Origin: Archilochus colubris
Taxonomy: Eukaryota > Chordata > Aves > Apodiformes > Trochilidae
Direction of reading: 5' to 3'
NCBI GenBank assembly: GCA_023079485.1
Contig: CM041103.1
Span: forward strand, 10,474,503-10,538,502
Length of the DNA stretch: 64,000 nucleotides
The translations under genes were made by a program, and so were the position numbers. The notes beneath the pieces were generated by a model. It was given only the letters and a program-made list of their open reading frames with translations, was not told where the DNA came from and ran no database searches. This document shows, in pieces, positions 1 through 10,300 of this stretch (positions within the stretch are counted from its first letter, which is position 1; the number at the start of each line of letters is the position of its first letter).

Positions 1-1049
1 CAGGGCTGGGTTTGGCTCCTTCCCATCCCACGGTGAGAACCTGGCTGGTTGGGGTCACTGCGCTTCAATAACTCCAAGGTGGAGCTCAACCTTTGGGCTG
101 AAAAAGTTTACAACCCCCCCTCCCCCAGAAATGAACAAATGAACAAAGGAAAAAAAAAACCAAAACCCAAAAGAAAACCCCCAAATCTTTCAAAATGGAC
201 TTGTAGATGCTGGGGGACTAACGTGAACCTCAGTCTAGGTAGCCACATCAAAACACCTCGGGTTCCAGGACATTTGTGCTATGGGCCACTGGGACTTCTC
301 AAAAGGTATATAAACATCTAAAACATATTCACACAGATTAGCAATTTCTTCTGAACATTCTTAAAAAAATATTTTTTTTTTTTTTCTCTTAGTAAAATCG
401 TTTTAATATACCGTGCCTCCCTCTGGTAAAAAATAAATTAAAAAAATCCAGTTTTGCATATCTAGCATTAGCATTTAAGGTAGTATGGCACATCCCCTAT
501 CCAAAGTCAAGGGTGGGGATCTACAAATGCCTTAGGAGTTTGCCAGCATTTTAACATTGTGAGACCTTTGGTTAGTTGAAACCGCATCAGATCAGCAAAA
601 GGAAAAAAAAACAGAATGCAAAACAAGAGAAAAAACAAAGAGGAAAGAAGAAGAAAAAAGGAAAAATCTTCCCAAAATTATTAGCTTTTTTTTTTTTTTG
701 TCTTAAATAAGAGAAAGTTCTATCCTTACTGGTCCTAAATCTGAATAACTACATCTAAATTTTTAATCTTAATTACGATACACCTACCAATATGTACTAG
801 AAGAGGAAGAGAGAAAGAGTGGGGGGACTCACTACACTAGCATCAGGACAGCACTCTTACAAGATAGCCATTTTGTACACTATTAACATACAACAATGAT
901 CAACAAAGAATATTCTATGAGGTGACAGGGAATGGAGAGGAAACCAACTGGTAGTACAGTACATCATCAACATTGACAAAATAGCAATAAAAACTCCCCT
1001 GAAGGTACACTGAATTTCAGGGAATTTGGTTTTTTTTTTTTTCATTTTT
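1..1049. other. AT-rich sequence beyond the assigned 3' end
   Basis: I see no gene here. Bases 330-1050 are dominated by A and T tracts resembling the UTR above, while bases 1-320 are more mixed. GTAG motifs on the minus strand (748-752, 784-787, 831-835) and a miR-9-type match (566-572) hint that the UTR may continue to about base 390. Confidence 0.4.
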
Positions 1050-1070
1050 ATTTTTTAAAGAACCGTTTTC

Positions 1071-1076
1071 TTTATT
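1071..1076 (-). terminator. MSI2: Candidate distal poly(A) signal AATAAA
   Basis: The sense strand reads AGTAATAAAGAAAACGG. Other AATAAA copies lie upstream near 2334, 2353 and 1687, inside T-rich plus-strand runs, and one lies just downstream at about 1047-1052. The choice of 1071 is a judgement from position and context. Confidence 0.4.
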
Positions 1077-1625
1077 ACTTGATCAAGTCTCAATATTTAA
1101 AAAGCGTCCAGCATTTTGCTTAAACCTGGTTGTTCTGAAACAAGAAAAAAAGCTAAAATATTACATAAAAAGCATGATTCTTTTTTTAAAAACAAGAAAA
1201 AACAAGGTTTTCTCCTCTCGTTAGCAGTATGGTGCCTTGTTTTTGTTACAGATGCCTTGCTCTACCTTGGCTATTGAATGTCTACATTAAGTCTACTCGT
1301 TAGTAAAGTTTACAAAAATAGGAGTGCAGCAGCTCTTGTTAACAAATGTCTCATTCAGTGTCTTGTACTGCCTGTACCTAAAGTACCAAATTTATAAACG
1401 TAACAATTTAAAAAAATATTAATAAAACTTGTCAATATTACCTTAAAAAAAGAAGAAATATATCCACACACTACAGTATGTTCTTAATGCCACCTACCAC
1501 GTTGTACTTCTAGTTTGCTGTTGCAGGCCTATTTACCAATATTAAAAAAATTAAATTAAAAAATATCCTTCATAAGTTTCCTCCCCCGACAGAGGACCAT
1601 ATATATAACAGCCAAATATTAAACA

Positions 1626-1633
1626 TGTGCAAA
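1626..1633 (-). promoter_or_regulatory. miR-19 seed match in the 3' UTR
   Basis: The sense strand reads TTTGCACA, an 8-mer complement to the miR-19 seed followed by A. It lies 29 bases from another cluster of seed matches (1663-1673) in an AT-rich context, which favours accessibility. This is a sequence match only. Confidence 0.4.
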
Positions 1634-1662
1634 TAGGAAACTGTCAGTTTTTCCCCTACCAG

Positions 1663-1673
1663 TCACAGTGCAA
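1663..1673 (-). promoter_or_regulatory. Overlapping seed matches for miR-130/301, miR-148/152 and miR-128
   Basis: The sense 11-mer TTGCACTGTGA contains TTGCACT (miR-130/301 family), TGCACTG (miR-148/152 family) and CACTGTGA (8-mer for miR-128). The three would compete for the same bases. Whether any is used depends on conservation and expression that I cannot test. Confidence 0.4.
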
Positions 1674-2314
1674 TGATGTTTTATACTTTATTTTTTTTTC
1701 TTAAATTCTGTTTACAACTACAATAAATTAAAATCTTCCGTTGCTTCTAGGGTGAAACTTGTAGCACTGAGGTATTCCCAAAAAAAAAGAAAAAAAAAAG
1801 AAAGGAAAAAGAAAAAGAAACCGAATATAAAGTTGCTTTTCTAATTTGTTAATGCAGAAAGTCATGGATAAAAAAAAAGTAAATGATGGGAGCAGCTCCA
1901 AGGAGCCCGGGGCTGCTGAAATGACTGGACAAGTTGATCTAGTTTAAAAGAAAAAAAACACCAAAAAAAAAAGGTAAAAGACTAAACTAAAGGTGTGCTT
2001 TGAACCGTAAATGTGTTAAACAGGAACATCGAAGCTTCTCTGCTTTTTTTTATCAGTCGTGGGAAAAAGCAGGTTTTTAACTCCACCAGTCCCACTCTCC
2101 TGTTCCTCTGCAAGCCCTGCAGCTCTGGGGGGTGGCAGTGGGAGGGCTGCCCGGTGCCCAGCCCCAGCCCTTGCTCACCAAGCCCAGAACTTGCTTTTTT
2201 TTTATTTTTTATTTTCTTCCGTTTTCATAGAGAAACTGCCTTAGGCTGACTCCATCACAAAAATAGGTTTGTATTTCTCTTTCTTAATAGTTTATATGTA
2301 AGTTAATGGAATTG

Positions 2315-2322
2315 TATTTACA
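2315..2322 (-). promoter_or_regulatory. Pumilio-type element in long-isoform 3' UTR
   Basis: The sense strand reads TGTAAATA, an exact match to UGUANAUA, in an AT-rich part of the probable UTR. The same octamer occurs in the short-isoform UTR at 31890-31897. Confidence 0.35.
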
Positions 2323-2998
2323 GTCTTTTTTTTTTTATTATTATTATTTTTTTTATTTCTTTTTTTTTTTTTTTTCTCAGAATTCACAATTTCAAAAAAC
2401 CTTATATCGCCTCTTTCAACAAAAAAAAGCACTTATAGAAAAAAAGGACGCACAAAAAAGTTTGTAGTCCTTGCCTTATTGCCGAAAATAGAGAAGAATT
2501 AGGTTTAACGAAGACGCCACAAAAAAAGGAAAAAAAAACACAAAAGAAGGGCAAGAGAAGAACCTGCTGCTCCCCAGGGCCCCCCACACCCTGCTGCCCA
2601 CCCCCTGCCCCCCGCACCGCACCCGCGGCGGCCGAGACTCCTGGCACCACCTCAGCATCCTTGAAGCAACAACGGCTACGTGAAACAGAAGGGAGAAAGG
2701 AGGGGAGGTGGGAAAGCAAAGAAACAAAACCCCAAAACAACCCCAAGGAAAGAAGCCCCTTAATATAAACGGTTAGGCTGTGGTTAGGCTCTTGCTAGGT
2801 ACACAAAGAATTCCAGCTACGTGGCTATGTCCAGAAGGCTACGGAAAAAGGAAAAGAGATGGAGGGGTTTAAAAAGGAAGGGGGGGAAGGGGAGAAACCC
2901 ATCGAGAAAATAAAACGAACAAGAAATGGGGTTTATATACATACTTTTAAAAGCTGTTGTTTTTATAGTACAGCAGATTCATGAGATGATGAGAGAGA

Positions 2999-3024
2999 TT
3001 TTTTTTTTTTTTTTTTTTTTTTTT
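2999..3024. repeat. Poly-T run, 26 bases (A-tract on the MSI2 sense strand)
   Basis: The longest homopolymer in the window. As A26 in the sense strand it could act as an internal oligo-dT priming site in cDNA libraries and give false 3' ends. It adjoins a short coding-like stretch at 3027-3155. Confidence 0.85.
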
Positions 3025-4665
3025 AAACAACCCAAGTCCATCGAGTGCCACCTCCAGTTGGCTGTGTTACTGGTGATGATGTAGTGCTCAAAGTCTGATG
3101 GGATCACCCAAGTGTGGGACTGCTCAGAAACTTCGCCCCGTCTTGCCTGGACATCCAGAGAGACTCTGTGGGAGGAGAAGGCAGGGACAGGAGCAGTCAG
3201 GGCTCCTCCAGGGCCACCAGGACCTTCCACAACACCCCCAAACCTCTGCAAAGGCTTTGCCGTGCCGTGCCGTGCTCCGGGCACCACCCAGGGTGGATCT
3301 GAGCAACTGGCCGTGGCATTCCTGGCCCTGGGAAAGGCTATTCCATGTCTTTACTGCTTTTCCTTCCCAGCTCTATCCCGTGGATGGCAGCTGGCCAGAC
3401 CTGCCTGGATTTAAGCTCCAGGCCAGGCTTAGCTCTGTGCTTGCCCTCTTTAGGAACAGCAAAATGTGACTTGATATATGGGAAGGACAAAACCTGCTCC
3501 TCAGGCATTTGTTACACCAGGAATTTACAAGGCTTTGGTGAAATTATTTTTTTCTAAAGGCAGGGCTGAAGTACTTGAAAGGTGACAACTTCTCCAGGGG
3601 CTGCGTGCTGGGGATTTACCTACAATGGAGCCTCAGCTGCTTCTGCTCTGCTCCTGTCTGGCTCTCAGGTGGAAACAGCCCATGGCCATGAAGGGGAGGG
3701 ATGCACCCTCCAAAAGCTGTCCCCCAAGAAGGGGCTCCTGGGGGAGGTCCTGGTGACACCCCCAGGGCTGTGGGCATCCCCAGCAAGCTCATCCTGTGGC
3801 CACATCCTGCCCCAAGGGAGTGGACACCTCAGGATGAGCCACTGCAATAAAACCTTCCAACTCAGTGGTCCTGCAGGAATTAATAATAAGGCTCATTTCC
3901 TCCTCTGAAAATCTATTTTAATTAGTAATGAGCACCATTAAAAGCACTTTCTGTTTGTCAGTCATTAATGGTGTGAGTCTTAAGCCTGGGCAGTGAGTCC
4001 TGGTTAGGGTTTGGTGTGCTGTGGTCAGGGTGAGATGTTAATTGCTGCTGCCCACAGTGTCAGGGTGAAGGATGAGGCTCTGCTGGGGTCTCCAGCTGGT
4101 GCTGAGCCCCACCTCGTTCCTACAGAGGCTGAAGGCCCAGAAATGAGAGGATCCTGACAGATGGATCTGTGCCTGTGCACTGGTACTGCAAATAATAACC
4201 GGGATTAAAGCAAGAGTGCTCATGGCACTTTTCTCCTTCCCATAAAAAAATACTACCTGGTGGGGCAAATCAATTGATGGAACAATTTTAGGTAATCTTG
4301 GATGTACGTGGGTAGATGCAGAGTAAATAGAATACCCCATCATCCACTACTCTTTAGGTATAAATCTATTTTTATGTAATTTAAAGCCTCCAAATGTTTT
4401 CCACAGTTCCCAGCCCCTCGACTAACTGTAATTCTAATTTCATACACCAATTCTGAACGTAAAACAAGTGAGACTGATCAGGCAGAGCTGGGCTCAAGGC
4501 AGAGAAATAAAGCCCATCACATCCATTACATTTGTCTGGGTGGAGCAGCACAGCTCTGCCATTTCATGGGGGTAACTTCAGCTGCTCACTGACTGACTGC
4601 TCTAATCTGCTCCATTCAGGGCATTAAGAATGTTTGTTTGCAAAGATGAACATGCCAAAGGCCAA

Positions 4666-4713
4666 AATAATAATAGTAATAATAATAATAATAATAAAAT
4701 AATAATAAAAATT
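4666..4713. repeat. (AAT)n microsatellite
   Basis: AAT units with one AGT and two AAAT interruptions. It lies inside the assigned 3' UTR, where it would read as an ATT run in the mRNA. Confidence 0.9.
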
Positions 4714-5341
4714 AAACATTTAATTAACTCGAGCTTAGTTCAAAGGGTAGGAAACTGGCAGCGATCCAAGGATGCATTGCTCAGGTAATGTCGTTAATTT
4801 AATTTGCTTTAGGTTTAATTTTTTTTTTAAGTCTTGATAATTGCTCTATGGTTACTAGTTACAGTGTTATCTTTTCAGCTGTAATATTTGGTAGAGCACT
4901 TAATTAAGAATGATGGCTTCTCTGCAATAAAGCAGTGGGGCTGCTCTATTTTTAGAAGCAGAGCCTTGGTAGCGGGGCTGTAATCCCACCAGGATGTCCT
5001 CAGCTGGCACACCCTCACCTCCCCACGGGCTTCTGGCCTCTCTGCTTTTTCTGCAAGGTTTCTGGCTCTCCAAATTGCAGCACAAAGAGTCATGAATATA
5101 AAAACCTGAATTTTGGGGGGGGCTTTAGCTTCTGATCCGACTTCCAGTTTCCAACCCATGAGACCGATTTGAATAACGTAAATCACAGAAAGGAATGATT
5201 AAATGCCAAGGAAAGAGGAAAAGAAGATTAAAAATCGTTCACTTAAAGTAACTAGAGGGGAGATGGTAGTTTAGCATGAAGTACAAATGGTATATACTGC
5301 AATACCTCCAAGTGAGATGGCAACCAACCATGTGTAACGTT

Positions 5342-5383
5342 TCAATGGTATCCATTTGTAAAAGCCGTTGCAATCAAAGGTCC
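5342..5383 (-). CDS. MSI2: MSI2 last coding exon (long isoform C-terminus)
   Basis: After the acceptor AATTTTAG/GG the exon encodes GPLIATAFTNGYH and a TGA stop at 5342-5344. This is the conserved C-terminus shared by vertebrate Musashi proteins. It enters in phase 0, matching the GCC end of exon 7133-7341. The acceptor's pyrimidine tract is weak (AACAATTGTACAATTTTAG), but the peptide match makes the exon secure. The stop is followed directly by the 3' UTR. Confidence 0.95.
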   Translation of the reverse strand, partial: GPLIATAFTNGYH

Positions 5384-7132
5384 CTAAAATTGTACAATTG
5401 TTAAGTTCATCAGTGCTCTATACATGGGAACAGATGATTATTAATTTTGGCAAGAAATTATCAAAGGACTTGAAAGACTGTGTTGCCAGCATGAACAGGT
5501 ATTTCTGAGAGCTGCTCTGGTCACCAGTGGCTCGGTGTGCTCAACCCTGCCGTTACCTTTCCGAGACCATCATCTTCTCATTCCCCTGGCTGCACAAAAT
5601 CAGCTTTGGCTTTTCCCTTTTCAACCAGGGTTAGTAACTGCAGAGGGTTAAAGAAATAGATATGGCAAAAAAGCTACGGGGTTCTTTGCAGTTATTGGGG
5701 GAAATGCAGAAGCTGCCAATCTGCAAGTCAGATACACCACCATCCTTTGGTGCAGCCAAATCCAGGCACCCAGGTCCTACCTCACATCCCACTACTTGAC
5801 AGATGGGGGTGTTGCTGAGGCCAAAGTGCCCAAGTTTTCAAGAACAAACAGGTCTTTTTCTTTAAGTGAAAAATGGAAAGAAGAGGTGTTGCAAGAGGTG
5901 AGAGGTGGCAGTTTAAACTGATATAGCTCTTAGCAGAGCAATAATATTCCAGACTTGGTACCAGAATTGATCCGAGGGGACTGTCATGGCCCTGCCACGA
6001 CCACAGGAGGGGGGGGACCAGGACAGGAGGCAGCTGGGTTTTTGTCTTTTTCTGCAATAAAGCCACCACAATTTGGGGAACTTTAAATGCACTATGCCCT
6101 CACTCCCCCATTCATCTGACTGGGTCAGGGGGTGAGGCTCTGTGCAGGATGTGGGATGGGGGGAGCTCTCTGGATTTTGTCATCTTTAGCATACAGAAAA
6201 CCCCAAATCTCATCCCTTTACTACAAAAAAAAAAGAAAGGGAACCAACCTCAGTCACAGTTTTGGTATGGGGGAGACTGACAGCCACCAAAGAGGGCCAA
6301 CCACATTCATGCTAACACACACAGGTCAACCAGCACGGGCTGAAATCCAGCATGCAGCTTTGTTAAGCAAATCTCTGGTGCCCATCATTAGTCAGACTGC
6401 AGACCCACGCGGCACGAAGGAATCATTGCCAGGGACTTGATGGCAGAACGAAGTGACTTGCTTGTGGCCTGCACATAAATACCACTGGAGATGCTGGAAA
6501 TGGTTGGAAGTGACCCAGGGGTCAGCAAATACGGGTGTCCATCCCTGGGTGGGTGCAGGGCTGGATGGTGGGGAGGGGGACAGCCCTGTGTCAGCAGTGG
6601 GGTGGCTGTCCCCTCGTTGGGGTGGCTCTGGGCATCCCTGGGGTCCCACTGGCTGAACTCATGAGCTGCTGCTGGATCGTTCAGGCAGGAGCTGGGACTG
6701 GTGTGGTGTCTGCAAATGGGTGCATCAGCTGGGATGGGTGGCAGGGCCCAGGTAGATAAGGAGAAAATGTAAAACTCATCTTTATTAAATATTTCCTTTT
6801 GAAATATCCCCTGGCTACTCAGGGAATTTGTGGCTGCAGTGTTCAAGGCCAGGTTGGATGAGTTTGGAGCAGCCTGGTCTATTGGGAGGTGTCCCTGCCC
6901 ACCATTAGTTGGAACCACACAACCTTTAGGGTCCTTCCAACCCAGACCAGTCTGGGATTCTCTGCCCTTCAGACTGCTGAAGGCACCAGAGGAGGGGCAG
7001 CTCCAGCAGGCTATGGCAGCAAGACACTCCACTCACCATCAAGTCACAGCAAACATTAAAACCAAAAAAACCACCCCCAAACCAACCCCTCAGATCCTCC
7101 CCTCACCATCCCCCCCGTGCCGCGGTACTTAC
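5384..7132 (-). other. MSI2: MSI2 last intron
   Basis: A GT-AG intron of about 1.75 kb. It contains a CR1 fragment at 6830-6963 inserted opposite to the gene. AT-rich sequence next to the last acceptor (5384-5480) looks constrained. The two longest open frames here, on opposite strands near 6390-7450, overlap the CR1 fragment and an exon and are not credible genes. Confidence 0.85.
6830..6963 (+). mobile_element. CR1 LINE 3' fragment
   Basis: The plus strand reads GTTCAAGGCCAGGTTGGA, then GGAGCAGCCTGGTC, GGAGGTGTCCCTGCCCA and GGGTCCTTCCAACCCAGACC, ending GGGATTCTCTG. These are the familiar landmarks of the 3' end of avian CR1 elements, in order. The terminal 8-bp repeats are degenerate or lost, so the copy is old and heavily 5'-truncated. 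It lies antisense to MSI2 in its last intron and has no coding capacity. Confidence 0.85.
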
Positions 7133-7341
7133 GGCGATGCCGTGGCCGAAGCCGGAGCCGGGCTGTGGGCTGGCAGCACTTATGTAGTTCCCCACGCCGG
7201 AGTCCTGGCTGGCCGTGCCGTAGAGATCCGCGACGGGCCCCGGGCTGTTGGCCCCGGGGAAGCCTCCGGGTCGGGCGGGGTTGGAGCCTGCCGGGGAAGC
7301 GGGTGCGCCAAAATTCGGTTGAGCAGTGTAGCTATTCAAGA
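7133..7341 (-). CDS. MSI2: MSI2 exon: Pro/Gly/Ser-rich tail, two alternative acceptors
   Basis: The distal acceptor (CACCAG/TC) gives a 209-bp exon beginning [18 protein letters not shown]. The proximal acceptor (GGCAG/GC at 7287) gives 155 bp beginning (G)[11 protein letters not shown]. Both continue with [18 protein letters not shown] and [22 protein letters not shown] and end at GCC/GTAAGT in phase 0. The two forms differ by exactly 18 codons, matching the 328- and 346-residue MSI2 forms I remember from mammals. Codons are strongly G/C-ending and CpG-rich, unlike the AT-rich flanks. If the donor failed, the frame would run on for VSTAARGGW and stop at about 7103. The tail is low-complexity and probably disordered, used for partner binding rather than RNA contact. 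Confidence 0.95.
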
Positions 7342-10300
7342 CTGGTGTGCAGAGAATAAAGCTGGGTATGAGGCCAGACGCCGGGCATGCACCGTTATTA
7401 CAAAGCCAAACACCAGGATAAACAGCCTAGGCCCAACTTCTAACACTTAACCAAGGCCATGCGATAGGAGAGCGAGTACTGGAGAAGAGTCAGCCCGTAC
7501 TACTACGAAGCTTAGAGCTCCAAAAATATATATATGGATATATATAAAAAAATAAAAAAATAAAAAAAAAAGAACAATCATTCAACACACTACTGCAACC
7601 AGAGACTGGAGGTGCTCATTTTCACCAAATTATCACAAAATATAATAGATATTTTTCAACATCTGACTTGATGCTCATGCAGTAGTAACAAGTTCTCTAG
7701 GTCTGGGCACGCCGAGACAGCATTCACATCCCATGCAAACTACAAAGGAACTAGTTTGAGACTACACATTGTGGTAATATTGATATTAAAATGTTGACAG
7801 CAAATAACTTCAATTGTGTCTAGGAAAATCGTTTTTGGATCCATTCGATACTTTGGAAAAAAAACCCGCCCTTTTCAATCAGTAAGCTGGAGAAATAGCT
7901 CAATAGTTAATTTTTTTTTTCTTTAAATGGTATGGAATGGAACAGTTTGGAAATTTTGTTTTTTATATGACCAAGGACAGTGTTGTTTTATTTAATAGTT
8001 TTTTTCCTTTTGATTTGGAGAGCGAAGACCTACCTTCGTCTCCAAAACCATGCTTGGGACATCAACCAAAATTAAACAAATAAATAAAGATCAAAAGCAA
8101 AAAAAGAATTCCAGAGGGTGTATGACAACTCACCTCCTAATGTGGAAGTAAAAGAAAATTATTTTTTTTCCTCCCTTTTTTTTTATTTTTGAGACAGAAA
8201 AACAATGTAAATAAGAATGACACTAAAGAATAAGTTTCGATATTAAAGCATGTTAGATGATCAGGCTTCTGGCATTTCTCACGGTTGCTCTTGGATGTAA
8301 AACTTATGAGTAAGAAGTTTCAATGCAAAAGAAAAGTCAGTGGCCTGGGAGGAGCGGGATGGAGATGGCTTGCGGGAAGCTGCAGCTACACCTGGGTGCT
8401 ACCTGCAGGGTCCTTGGGGAGCACCCAGAGACTTGCCCACCCCACCCTGATGCCCACCTAGTGTCCCACTGCCTCCCTGCCACCAGCAGGAACCGGGACA
8501 CTCCCTGCCAGGGGCCGAGGACAGGTTGGGAGCCTCCTGAGCAGAGATGTGCCCGGGGACGGGACAGGTCCCTGGGGGTGACAAATGTGACCACCATCCC
8601 CGGCAGCCCCAGCACTGCCAGGCACCCCCCTGGCACGTCCCGTGACCTCCAGCCTGTGCCAAGACTGCTCCAGCCTTTTCCTCAGGCTGCAACCCCCCAG
8701 TGTATCTTCATTAAGCACTAAAAAAGGTTCATGAAGTTTGAGAGCCGGGGAAGGACACTGCCCTGGCAGCCCCGGCGGTGGGCTCAGCTCAGGCTTGTGC
8801 TGGGTCACCACCTCTCCTGCCCTGGCCCCTTTGCCCTGCACCCCTCCCCAGGGGTCCCCATCGATAAAATGAATGAATGAACTACTCAGAAAAAGTCAAC
8901 CTGGCAGCTGTCAGCTCTGCAAGGACAGGAAGGCAAAAATTTTTACAAAAGAAATGATTTAATGCAGCTCTGAACTGGTAGCAGGGGAGAGTAAGTAGGA
9001 CATCTAAGCTTGCCTGTTAAAAGGAATAAGGCAGGAGAGAGTAAACAGATTTTGGAATTCACTGGCAAACAAAGTGCCTTTTTATTATTAAAGATTAAAT
9101 GTCAAGATAACATTTGGCCTTCTCACTCGTGAAGAAAAATATCCAGCTGAGATGTTCAAAAGCCCTTTATTACTCTAAGCTAGCACTTTTTTTCCCTTTT
9201 CCTCCTTCTGGTTCAATAAAATGGATATGGGCTTTAGTGCCAAGCTGCTGGCCCGGGCAGAGGCAGCGGGACAGAGGGAGGTGACAAGGCGAGGGGACAT
9301 CCTGGTAGCACAACCCTCCTGCAGACCCCACGGCACCACCGCTGCCCCGGGGACCGGCCGGGATGCTCCGGCACTGCTCCACAGCCCAACAGCCCCTGGA
9401 AAACTGCCCAGAAAGGGCTGGAGGCTTTTCCAGAGCTGACACTTTGCTCCCGACCCAATAAATGAAACAGAAAAGCTCTCGTCAGTCCCAGGAGGCCCCG
9501 CTCTCCTCAGAAAGCTGTGTTTTAATGACTCGCTCAGCCGTGGCGAGCTGCTAAATATTTGTGTTCTTGCAACAGCTGCAGGAAAGCTCACCTGGAGCCA
9601 GAGGCACTCACTTGTACCATCCCTCTGAAACAACAGCAAAGGGACCTTGAACGACTTTCCCAACATGCAAAACGTGATGGAAAACAAAGCTGGTTTGCAC
9701 AAACCCTAAATATTCTGAGACTACAACAGAGAAGAAAACCCCCTTTCCAAATCCTCCAGGTACTGTTTCAGTCCCCAAATAAGTTTTGAGGTTACAGGAG
9801 CTCCTTCCTACACCTATGGAGATCAAAAGACAGCAGCCAAGAGTGACAGGAACAAGGAATTTCATGTCCTGTTGGCTTCACTTTGGATTTGCTGTGTTTT
9901 TTCTTACAGAAGAGTCTCCGAGCCTGTGAATTTTGATCAGTCAGGGAACCTTTTTGCCTGCTGGCTGGAGGGACAAGCTCTGGGGAGCTGCAGGCTCAGC
10001 CAGTGCTGAGGTGGTGGCCTGGGGAGCCCTGGAAAGGGAGAGCTGGAGCCCAAGAGGCCCCAGGCTGCCACGGAGGCTCAGTGCTTGGCCAGGAGCTGGG
10101 AGAGAGCTGGCTGGAGCTCACTTACCAAGTGCCTTTTCCTGCTAAGTGCCATGTTAACACAGCCCCTGCTCACACAGTAATCCCTGTTCAACAGGAAAGG
10201 TCATCACTGGAAGATAAACTCTCTTCCAATGAATTCCTGAGAAGTTTCTGAGTGGGGATTCATTATGACATTTGCCTTAGAGGGTGGTGAATTGCACTAA

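Larger units (their letters stand above)
1050..5341 (-). other. MSI2: Probable 3' UTR of the long MSI2 isoform
   Basis: Minus-strand sequence from the stop codon to the most distal canonical AATAAA is about 4.3 kb. The first 200 bases after the stop and the stretch below about 3000 are AT-rich with many A and T tracts, as in long regulatory UTRs. The middle (about 3150-5100) is GC-mixed and looks more like intron or spacer, so a UTR intron or a shorter UTR is possible. I see no AATAAA on the sense strand between the stop and about 3000, which favours a long UTR. Bases 1-1050 stay AT-rich and contain ATTAAA variants (402-407, 761-766), so the end could lie lower still. Confidence 0.6.

Noticed and set aside
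49..321. 90-codon plus-strand frame at the window start, possible convergent neighbour gene
   Set aside because: Lys/Pro-rich from an A-tract, with no family resemblance and no splice signals that support it.
6388..7450. Two open frames over 200 codons on opposite strands
   Set aside because: They cover a CR1 fragment and the antisense of an MSI2 exon, and have no recognisable protein features.
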